Positions 41,812-49,333 of a DNA stretch of 64,000 bases are shown piece by piece. The stretch comes from Flavobacterium potami (GTDB lineage: Bacteria; Bacteroidota; Bacteroidia; Flavobacteriales; Flavobacteriaceae). The first letter of the stretch is position 1, and every line of letters begins with the position of its first letter. Location: the NCBI RefSeq assembly GCF_020026915.1, contig NZ_JAINUY010000005.1, positions 248,001-312,000 of the forward strand, in the 5' to 3' direction. A program made the translations under genes and the position numbers. The notes below the pieces were generated by a model. It did not search any database. It saw only the letters and a program-made list of their open reading frames with translations, and was not told where the DNA came from.

Positions 41812-43305
41812 ATGAGCAAAACTTCTACTAAGGGCATTTGGAAAGTAATTTCAGCCTCTTCTATGGGCACCATGATCGAATGGTATGACTTTTATATTTT
41901 TGGCAGTTTAGCCGTTGTTATTTCTACTAAATTCTTTCCAAGCGATAATCCCACCGCTGCATTCTTATCTACTTTAGCCACTTTTGCTGCCGGGTTTGTG
42001 GTACGTCCTTTTGGTGCTTTGTTTTTCGGAAGACTTGGAGACATTATTGGTCGTAAATATACTTTTATGGCTACCTTATTATTAATGGGAGGTTCTACTT
42101 TTTTAATTGGATGTATTCCGAGTTATGAAACTATTGGTTTTTTGGCGCCATTATTAGTTTTGATTTTACGCTTGCTACAAGGACTTGCATTAGGAGGCGA
42201 ATATGGTGGAGCCGCTACCTATGTTGCAGAACATGCACCGGTTGGAGAGAAAGGTTATTGGACTTCTTGGATTCAGACTACTGCTACAGTTGGTTTGTTT
42301 ATTTCTTTAATGGTTATTCTTGCCACTAAAAGTGTTCTTTCTGCAGAAGATTTCGATTTATGGGGATGGCGTGTTCCGTTTTGGGTTTCTGTGGTAATGG
42401 TTGGTGTTTCTTATCTGATTCGCAAAAACATGGATGAATCTCCCGTATTTGCAAAAGCAAAAAAAGAAGGAACAACAAGTACAAATCCGTTAAAGGAGAG
42501 CTTTGGAAACAGATACAATTTGAAATTTGTTTTACTAGCTTTATTTGGAGCCACAATGGGGCAAGGTGTTGTTTGGTATACCGGACAATTCTACGCCATG
42601 AGTTTTATGAAAACCGTTATGAATGTCGATTCTTCTCAAGTCGATGAATTACTTGGAATTGCACTCTTAATTGGAACTCCTTTTTTTATTTTCTTCGGAT
42701 GGTTGAGCGACAAAATTGGCCGTAAATACATCATGATGTTCGGAATGTTAATTGCCATTTTATCCTATAGACCTATATATAAGTTAATGTACGAAACGAC
42801 GAACATTAAAAACAAAACTGAAATTGCCGAATCGCCTAAAGAAACTACTGAAAATAAAGGCGATGGAAGTTCCTTAAAAATAATTGAAAAAAAATACACC
42901 GACGGTACAACCGCATTGGAGAAAAAAACGTACATGAATGAAAAAGAAGTGCAAAGCAGCATTTCTGTAACTATTAATTCAAGCGATAAATGGACTTTAA
43001 TTTTCTTAGTTTTTATTCAGGTAATCTTTGTAACTATGGTTTATGGTCCAATTGCAGCATTTTTAGTCGAAATGTTTCCAACTAAAATTAGATACACTTC
43101 GATGTCACTTCCGTATCACGTAGGAAATGGAATTTTTGGAGGTTTACTTCCAGCAATTTCAACTTACTTCGTGACGCATGCTAAAGCAAACGGAAAAACA
43201 GATTTTTACTTGGATGGCTTATGGTATCCTATTATTATTGCAGGAATCTGCTTTGTAATCGGAATGATTTATATTGATAACAAAAACAAAATTACTCACC
43301 TTTAA
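41812..43305 (+). CDS. MHS-family MFS transporter
   Basis: The 497-residue protein belongs to the metabolite:H+ symporter branch of the MFS (ProP, KgtP, ShiA relatives). It begins with SASSMGTMIEWYDFYIFGSL, holds GRLGDIIGRKYT near 72 and GLALGGEYGGAATYVAEHAP near 123, and has 12 TM helices. A hydrophilic insert at about 321-393 (NKTEIAESPKETTENKG, DGTTALEKKTYMNEKEV) sits after helix 8 or 9 and is not usual for the family. The substrate is not evident; organic acids or betaines are typical. A 75-residue membrane protein follows after 10 bases. Confidence 0.87.
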   Translation: MSKTSTKGIWKVISASSMGTMIEWYDFYIFGSLAVVISTKFFPSDNPTAAFLSTLATFAAGFVVRPFGALFFGRLGDIIGRKYTFMATLLLMGGSTFLIGCIPSYETIGFLAPLLVLILRLLQGLALGGEYGGAATYVAEHAPVGEKGYWTSWIQTTATVGLFISLMVILATKSVLSAEDFDLWGWRVPFWVSVVMVGVSYLIRKNMDESPVFAKAKKEGTTSTNPLKESFGNRYNLKFVLLALFGATMGQGVVWYTGQFYAMSFMKTVMNVDSSQVDELLGIALLIGTPFFIFFGWLSDKIGRKYIMMFGMLIAILSYRPIYKLMYETTNIKNKTEIAESPKETTENKGDGSSLKIIEKKYTDGTTALEKKTYMNEKEVQSSISVTINSSDKWTLIFLVFIQVIFVTMVYGPIAAFLVEMFPTKIRYTSMSLPYHVGNGIFGGLLPAISTYFVTHAKANGKTDFYLDGLWYPIIIAGICFVIGMIYIDNKNKITHL

Positions 43306-43315
43306 AATTTAAAAA

Positions 43316-43543
43316 ATGAATACGATTAAACAAGTTTTAGGGGCGTTATGGATTGGTCTGGCAGCTGCAGCTGCTTATTTCTGTGTATTTGAATTTGGTT
43401 TACCAAAGCTTCTTTCAGATCAACAGGATGATTTGGTATTTGGTGTAATTATTCTTTTCATTTTAACACCACTTATTATTATGGGATTAGGAACTTTTGG
43501 TTATTACTCATTAATTGGAGAGTACAGTAACAAAAAGAAGTAA
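43316..43543 (+). CDS. Small membrane protein, two TM segments, partner of MHS transporter
   Basis: The 75-residue product has TM segments at about 8-26 (GALWIGLAAAAAYFCVFEF) and 42-66 (VFGVIILFILTPLIIMGLG) and a short basic end. It starts 10 bases after the transporter gene and is followed by a terminator, so it is almost certainly co-expressed. Its role, perhaps as a transporter accessory subunit, is unknown. Confidence 0.7.
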   Translation: MNTIKQVLGALWIGLAAAAAYFCVFEFGLPKLLSDQQDDLVFGVIILFILTPLIIMGLGTFGYYSLIGEYSNKKK

Positions 43544-43570
43544 ATAAAAATACCCCCAAATCAAAAAACA

Positions 43571-43605
43571 AAAAAAAGGCTGTCCGTTTCCAGACAGCCC
43601 TTTTT
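43571..43605. terminator. Bidirectional terminator before the amylase gene end
   Basis: GGCTGTC (43577-43583) pairs with GACAGCC (43592-43598), flanked by an A run on the left and a T run on the right. It serves the plus-strand transporter pair and the convergent minus-strand amylase. Confidence 0.8.
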
Positions 43606-43620
43606 CATTACTAACCTAAC

Positions 43621-46491
43621 CTAATTTTTAATAAACTTCACTACTTGAACTTTATTATTTTCATCCACCGTTTTTACGAGATACAATCCAGAAGTTAAAT
43701 CACTAACTGAGAATTGAAAATCTGCATTTCCGTTTGTATTATATGTTTTTACCAATTGTCCCGTCAAAGAATAAATCTGGACTTTGGAAGCTTGAAAATT
43801 TAAAGTGAAATAATTCGAAACTGGATTTGGATAGAGACTTACAGTGTTTCCTTTTTCAAAATCTTCAATAGCTAAATTCGCTTGTTTATTACCATAAATT
43901 CTATACTCCCCTGGAGCAAGGCTGACCGGAGCATTTACATCTACAACATTAATTGTCGAATTATCCATCAAATTATACCAAGAACCTGTGTATTGAAACC
44001 CAGGAACCATGTTTTGAGCTACAATGTCAAAGTTTGCCAGAATCACAACATCTTTTAATTGAGCTGAAGTCAAATTACTATTTGTAATCTTGATATTTAC
44101 CGTTTTTGAATTGGCATTTGTAATTGTAGCAGCTCCTAAAAATACGGGCTCAACAGTTTTAAGTGTAATCATTTTTGCCCAATCATTATAAATCTTGTTT
44201 CTATTAGAATCACCAAGCCAATTTTCTGTCCATTGTGGTTGCGGCTTTGTATCTAATTTACAATCCCCCTGAAGCGTTCCAGATTCATCATTCACAGTAC
44301 CATTATTGCAAGTGAAAATAGAATCATCCATACCTAATTCGCCAAAATGCCAAATCATTTTTGGTCCAGGAACCAATAAAGAAACGGCTCCAATTGCAGA
44401 CATTCTCGATAGTGCAGTATTTAAATCTTTTACATTATAGGTTCCGTTTGTAGCTCCGTATTGTACGTTTTTATACATTAAACGTTCTTCATCATGACTT
44501 TCAGCATATCCCATTAAACGATTCGCTGTAAAACCTCTACTTGAGCTTGACATTCGAGAAATATCTGCACTATACCCCATTGACAATTCGTTGTAAGGAC
44601 CTGTCATTTTTCCCCACATGATAACTCCTTTACTTGGAGTTTCTGCAATTCTGTAATTTGCCCATTCTTTTTCTTCAGCATCTGTACCTAAATGTTCAAA
44701 AATGGTATAATAAGTTGGGTCCAAACTCCATGAATAATCTGCATATTTTTTCAAGATATCAACTCGGTCTTGCTGATAGCCATTTGTACAACTTTCGTCT
44801 GAAGCAGTACAAGCCTGTGTAAATCCTTTTGTTAAATCCCAACGGAATCCGTCAATTTTGTATTCTTCAATCCATTGTTTAACAACACGATTCACATAAT
44901 TCTGAGTTCTTGTTGACTGATGATTAAAATCTTCTCCAACACTATAAGTATGTTTTGCAACCGTATTAAAATATGGATTTTCAGCTGTTGGCGATCCAAA
45001 ACCATCACCGTCAGGATCATTCATCCACATTCTTACCATTGGATTTCTTCCAAAAGCATGATTTAAAGCAACATCTAAAATAACCGCAATCCCATTTTGG
45101 TGGCATAAATCGATGAATTCTTTTAATTTATCTGAAGTACCGTAGAATTTATCTAAAGCCATGTGAAATGAAGTATTATACCCCCAACTTTCATTACCCT
45201 CAAATTCCATTACAGGCATTAATTCGATTGCATTAATTTTGAGATTCTTAAAGTAATCTATTCTGTTAATCAAGCTCTGATAACTTTTGTCAGCATCAAA
45301 ATCACGAACTAAAAGTTCATAAACAACTAATTTCTCTTTTTCAGGTTTTACAAAATTAGTCACCTGCCAGTTATAAGGAGTCTGCCCTGTTTTTAAAACG
45401 GTAACCTCAAAATTTTGTCCTGCGGGATAAGCAGGCATATTTGGATATTTTGAAGCAGGAATAAATGGATCATCATACGGAGAAAGTACTAATGTAGAAT
45501 AGGGATCTGCCGTTTTAACCATTTTTGGAGAATTAGCAATTGGTGTATTGACTACAACCCAATATTGATACGTATTATTTACTCCCGAAACCAATCCTGT
45601 TAATTCCAACCAAAATTTACCTGAAGTTGGATCTTTTTTCATCGCATGAGCAGATGTCGGTTGCCAATTGTTAAAACTTCCGGCAACATAAACAAAATCT
45701 TTTAGCGGAGCATCCAAAACTAAAGTTGCTTTTGTAAAATCTGAAGCATTATAATTTATTCCATCAACTAAGCCCGTCGGCATTGCTTGGGAAACTGTAT
45801 TCGGATTTACAACTACCGAAAATTTCTTAGAAATTGAAGTAGTACCTTGCGTAATCGTCAATTCATAACTTTGATTCGCTGTGATATTAGTATGCGAATA
45901 AGAATAACTTGAAGTGCTTGTATTCGTATTAATAGTTGTACCGTTTGCTTCTAGAGTATAACTTGCCGCCCCATTTGTATTTGTTGCAGTGATACTAAAA
46001 CTTGCACCAGAAGCAATAATTGAAGTACTATTTTCTACAGGCGATGTTAACAAAGCCTGAAAAGACCCCACTTCAACTGTAATGTCCTGTGATTTTTTAT
46101 CTCCCGTTCCGTCTTTTGTTTTTACAAGAAAACCTATTCGGCCAATTCCATTTCTATTAAAATAAGTAGATGGCGTAATTGTTTTAGTGTACGTATCTGT
46201 TCCTGCATTATAAGTAAATTTTGCAGCCTCATTTGATGCCGTCCAAGATCCGTTTGATGGACTATCTGCTTGATTGATATCGTTTACATCATAAGACCAT
46301 GACCAAAGATATAAGGCATGAGTAGTTGTAATTCCCCATGAAGTCTCATTAACACTACTTCCATTAATTGTAATTGTTATGGGTGTAGTATCTTCAAATG
46401 TTGCCGGATTTATTGAATAAGTAACTGTTTGTACTTGGGCAAAAGCAGTTACTGCCATCAATAAAAATATTGATAGTAAAATTTTTTTCAT
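43621..46491 (-). CDS. GH13 alpha-amylase, secreted by the type IX system
   Basis: The 956-residue protein has a signal peptide (about 1-18), N-terminal beta-sandwich domains to about 225, and a CBM48-like domain with FVYVAGSFNNWQPTSAH near 260. The GH13 catalytic domain has region I DVALNHAF near 471, II GFRWDLTKGF near 547 (nucleophile Asp), III YTIFEHLG near 594 (acid Glu) and IV YAESHDEERL near 663. The end (about 885-956) is a type A T9SS sorting domain: SLYPNPVSNYF, VQIYSLTGQLVKTYN, SGLYLVKTVDENN. It should cut starch outside the cell. It follows SusE on the same strand after a hairpin. Confidence 0.94.
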   Translation of the reverse strand: MKKILLSIFLLMAVTAFAQVQTVTYSINPATFEDTTPITITINGSSVNETSWGITTTHALYLWSWSYDVNDINQADSPSNGSWTASNEAAKFTYNAGTDTYTKTITPSTYFNRNGIGRIGFLVKTKDGTGDKKSQDITVEVGSFQALLTSPVENSTSIIASGASFSITATNTNGAASYTLEANGTTINTNTSTSSYSYSHTNITANQSYELTITQGTTSISKKFSVVVNPNTVSQAMPTGLVDGINYNASDFTKATLVLDAPLKDFVYVAGSFNNWQPTSAHAMKKDPTSGKFWLELTGLVSGVNNTYQYWVVVNTPIANSPKMVKTADPYSTLVLSPYDDPFIPASKYPNMPAYPAGQNFEVTVLKTGQTPYNWQVTNFVKPEKEKLVVYELLVRDFDADKSYQSLINRIDYFKNLKINAIELMPVMEFEGNESWGYNTSFHMALDKFYGTSDKLKEFIDLCHQNGIAVILDVALNHAFGRNPMVRMWMNDPDGDGFGSPTAENPYFNTVAKHTYSVGEDFNHQSTRTQNYVNRVVKQWIEEYKIDGFRWDLTKGFTQACTASDESCTNGYQQDRVDILKKYADYSWSLDPTYYTIFEHLGTDAEEKEWANYRIAETPSKGVIMWGKMTGPYNELSMGYSADISRMSSSSRGFTANRLMGYAESHDEERLMYKNVQYGATNGTYNVKDLNTALSRMSAIGAVSLLVPGPKMIWHFGELGMDDSIFTCNNGTVNDESGTLQGDCKLDTKPQPQWTENWLGDSNRNKIYNDWAKMITLKTVEPVFLGAATITNANSKTVNIKITNSNLTSAQLKDVVILANFDIVAQNMVPGFQYTGSWYNLMDNSTINVVDVNAPVSLAPGEYRIYGNKQANLAIEDFEKGNTVSLYPNPVSNYFTLNFQASKVQIYSLTGQLVKTYNTNGNADFQFSVSDLTSGLYLVKTVDENNKVQVVKFIKN

Positions 46492-46526
46492 AATGATCGT
46501 GGTTTTTGTGGTTAGTTAGTCTGATT

Positions 46527-46557
46527 AAAAAAGGGCTATCTGGAGATAGCCCTTTTT
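46527..46557 (-). terminator. Hairpin between the SusE-like and amylase genes
   Basis: AAAAAGGGCTATC (46528-46540) and GATAGCCCTTTTT (46545-46557) form a perfect 13-bp stem with a 4-base loop. On the minus strand it lies after susE and before the amylase, so it may end or attenuate the SusCDE transcript. Confidence 0.8.
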
Positions 46558-46576
46558 CAGTTATTAACTGAAGTTT

Positions 46577-47674
46577 TTATTGATTAGGAATCATCAAATA
46601 ACTTCCGTCTAAATCATTAAAATAAATTGCGTATTTAGATTTTGCTACTGGTATGTTATCGCCAGTTCCACCACCAGAAAAAGCAGTAGTTCCACCCCAT
46701 GAAACATCCCATGCATTATTAGCTCTGAATTTCGCTTCTCCATCATTTAAGTTTGTTGCACCTAATGACCATGCATGTTTGTCAAAAGTAGATTTATCTA
46801 ATGCAGTCGAAGCATCCCAGCCTCCAGGAGTACTGCTTCCTATAACACCAACAGTATCATATAATTTTGCTATTGCCGCAGCATCTGTGTAAGGCACCAA
46901 AGTATATTTTAAAGTTTTGGTATTAAACTGGAAATTATAATATCCATCTGCCGGAATTGTAAATTCGCCCGCATTGTTTTTAATTTCAATCGAACTGTCA
47001 TCTGCTTTCCCTAATTGAGAATCCCAGCTTCCTTTTACAGATATTAGCTTAAAGTTACCTGCTTTGAAATACCCTACAAATTTATATTTTGTATCATCTT
47101 TACCGTCTCTGAACATTGGCTGATGTTTGGTATCAACATTATTGTCCCATCCTCCAGCTACAGCAGCACCAATTAAGTACCAGTCTGTAAATTCATATTT
47201 AACTTTTCCAAGATACGGCGTAACTGTAATACTAATTAAACCTTTAGATACTTGAGAAAATGCTCCAGAAACATTTGCAGTAATCTTTACATCATATTGA
47301 GCAGCTACTTCTGGCTGTCCTCCAAGATCGATTGCTGCCTGATTCAATTCTCTTGTAAGAACAGAAACCTCAGTAATACTGTTTGTTGTAGTCTGCAATG
47401 TTTTTGCATCTTTAAAATCACCACCTTTTTTATCAATCAGCAAATTATACTTTACTGCTACAGGTGTTGAATAACCCGCAGGTGACCAAGTAAATTTAAC
47501 AACTTCTTCTGCAGCTTTTTCAACATCCAGGACATATGCTTGCCCTGTCGCTGGCGCAGTAATTTCAGGAGCCGTACCAACATTAAGAATTGGTCTTTCA
47601 TCTACAGCGTCTGCATTACACGACACCGCCAATACACCAATAAATGCGATTAAAATTTTATATATATTTTTCAT
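46577..47674 (-). CDS. SusE-like starch-binding outer-membrane lipoprotein
   Basis: The 365-residue product has a lipoprotein signal (GVLAVSCNADAVDE) and a SusE-type N-terminal Ig-like domain (APEITAPATGQAYVLDVEKA, VKFTWSPAGY). Two tandem starch-binding modules of the SusE/SusF kind follow: WYLIGAAVAGGWDNN near 165 with FKAGNFKLISVKGSWDS, and VGVIGSSTPGGWDAS near 275 with AKFRANNAWDVSWGG. It should hold starch or maltodextrin on the cell surface beside SusCD. No separate SusF gene is present. It follows SusD after 19 bases. Confidence 0.9.
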   Translation of the reverse strand: MKNIYKILIAFIGVLAVSCNADAVDERPILNVGTAPEITAPATGQAYVLDVEKAAEEVVKFTWSPAGYSTPVAVKYNLLIDKKGGDFKDAKTLQTTTNSITEVSVLTRELNQAAIDLGGQPEVAAQYDVKITANVSGAFSQVSKGLISITVTPYLGKVKYEFTDWYLIGAAVAGGWDNNVDTKHQPMFRDGKDDTKYKFVGYFKAGNFKLISVKGSWDSQLGKADDSSIEIKNNAGEFTIPADGYYNFQFNTKTLKYTLVPYTDAAAIAKLYDTVGVIGSSTPGGWDASTALDKSTFDKHAWSLGATNLNDGEAKFRANNAWDVSWGGTTAFSGGGTGDNIPVAKSKYAIYFNDLDGSYLMIPNQ

Positions 47675-47693
47675 TTTACAGTTCTATTAGATA

Positions 47694-49298
47694 TTAGTAT
47701 CCTGGATTTTGCTTCAATGTCGGATTAGCCTGGATCGTTTTAGCCGGAATAGGCATTAAATCTCTATATGATTCTGTTGCTACTCCATTCATTGTTCCAC
47801 CTTTCCACTGCCAAATTTTGCTTCCTCCTGTGAATTTTCCAAAACGAATCAAATCTGTTCTTCTATGACATTCCCAGAACAATTCTCTTCCTCTTTCTGC
47901 CAAGATAAAATCAAGATTTAAATTTGCTGCAGATATAGTAGCTGCTTGCGCTCTTGTTCTAAGTTGGTTAATGTAATTTACTGCAGTTGCTGTGTTTGCA
48001 GTGCTTGCACCTCTAACTGCTGCTTCTGCATACATTAAATAAGCATCAGATACACGGAAAACTGGAAAATCTGTATCAGGAATGTCAGTTCTTTGCGCTG
48101 GCGAACCATCAGCTTTTTTGTTGATGTATTTTGTTACAGCGTAACCATCTGTAAATGTTGATACGTTTGTAATATCCAAAGCTTGTCCATCAGTGTAGAA
48201 AGTTCCTCTTTTATCTCCAGTTGCTGTTGCATCAGGGAAAAGAGCCACAAACTCTTTACGAGTTCTGATACCTTGCCATCCTCCGTCCATTCCTCTTGAA
48301 GCAGCATCCATGCTTCCTCCAATAGAAGCGTGAAGAATAAAACTCATTCCTCCACCAGTCGCTCTGATAGCATTTCCATCACTTACGATTGGGAAAATAA
48401 ATTCATTTTGCGCACCGTTTTTATCGTTATCTGCTGAGAACAAATTAGCATAAGGTATGTTTGCAAAAGTATATCCTGAGTTAATGATTTCAGTACATAA
48501 TGTACCTACTTCATTATTTCTTTCTGTTCCAGTATAAACTTTAGAATTTAGATAAATTTGAGCTAATAAAAATTTAGCAGCTACTTTATCAACTCTACCG
48601 TATTCATTTGATCTTGCATTAGCTAAACTATTATCTAAATCTTTCAATTCAGATTCTACAAAAGCAAAAACTTCTGCTCTTGATTTTTGAACTGGATAAA
48701 AGAATCCAACCGGATCTGCTTCTGTAGTAATTGGCACGTTACCAAATAAATCCATTAAATTCACATACGAATAAGCTCTTAAGAAACGAGCTTCTGCTCT
48801 AAAAGTTGCAATTTCAGCTTTTAGACTTGCATCAACTCCTCTTGCATCAAGTTTTTCATCTGTTGTTTGTCTTAAAAACTCATTTGCTAAACTGATATGG
48901 TAAAATGCTCTTGAATAAGTTCCATATAAAAACTCATTTTGAGGAGACCAAGTTTGCGTGTTTAAAGTTGGTAAAGTTCCATCAGCCCAAGCAATAATTG
49001 CTTCATCTGTTGTAAATTCCTGAGTTACAAAAAGCAAACGTAAATAACTACTGAAATCCCCGCTTAGACCAGCAATATCTGCTTGCCCGTCACCATCATT
49101 ACCTCCTACATATAAACCAGCATATAATTTTGCTAAAACCTGTTTGTAAGAAGCTGGATCCTCGAAAAAAGTTTCCGATAAAAATTCATCGTCATCTTTT
49201 GGCGTCACGTTTAAATCGTCAGTACACGAAGTAAGCGTCATACTTATTCCTAAAATAAATAGGAAGAAATAAGAAATATATTTAAATGATATTTTCAT
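47694..49298 (-). CDS. SusD/RagB-family outer-membrane lipoprotein
   Basis: The 534-residue protein has a lipoprotein signal ending in TLTSC (Cys25). The next residues, TDDLN, are acidic like the surface-export signal of Bacteroidota lipoproteins. The SusD fold is shown by TPR-like helices (FRAEARFLRAYSYVNLMDLF, VAAKFLLAQIYLNSKVYTG), FPVFRVSDAYLMYAEAAVRG, and the C-terminal LAERGRELFWECHRRTDLIR. It forms the lid of the SusC transporter and binds maltooligosaccharides outside the cell. It lies 35 bases after the SusC gene. Confidence 0.95.
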   Translation of the reverse strand: MKISFKYISYFFLFILGISMTLTSCTDDLNVTPKDDDEFLSETFFEDPASYKQVLAKLYAGLYVGGNDGDGQADIAGLSGDFSSYLRLLFVTQEFTTDEAIIAWADGTLPTLNTQTWSPQNEFLYGTYSRAFYHISLANEFLRQTTDEKLDARGVDASLKAEIATFRAEARFLRAYSYVNLMDLFGNVPITTEADPVGFFYPVQKSRAEVFAFVESELKDLDNSLANARSNEYGRVDKVAAKFLLAQIYLNSKVYTGTERNNEVGTLCTEIINSGYTFANIPYANLFSADNDKNGAQNEFIFPIVSDGNAIRATGGGMSFILHASIGGSMDAASRGMDGGWQGIRTRKEFVALFPDATATGDKRGTFYTDGQALDITNVSTFTDGYAVTKYINKKADGSPAQRTDIPDTDFPVFRVSDAYLMYAEAAVRGASTANTATAVNYINQLRTRAQAATISAANLNLDFILAERGRELFWECHRRTDLIRFGKFTGGSKIWQWKGGTMNGVATESYRDLMPIPAKTIQANPTLKQNPGY

Positions 49299-49333
49299 TT
49301 TGTATGTTTTTAATTTTGTTTTTCAATGTACTA

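Noticed and set aside
41791..41812. AAGCGGTT before the MHS transporter as another LacI-type operator
   Set aside because: Matches only a loose CG-centred pattern, is not identical to the sites at the starch locus, and has no contextual support.
43621..46491. Direct SusG orthologue
   Set aside because: It has a T9SS sorting domain instead of a lipoprotein anchor and a different N-terminal layout, so it is called only a GH13 amylase of the locus.
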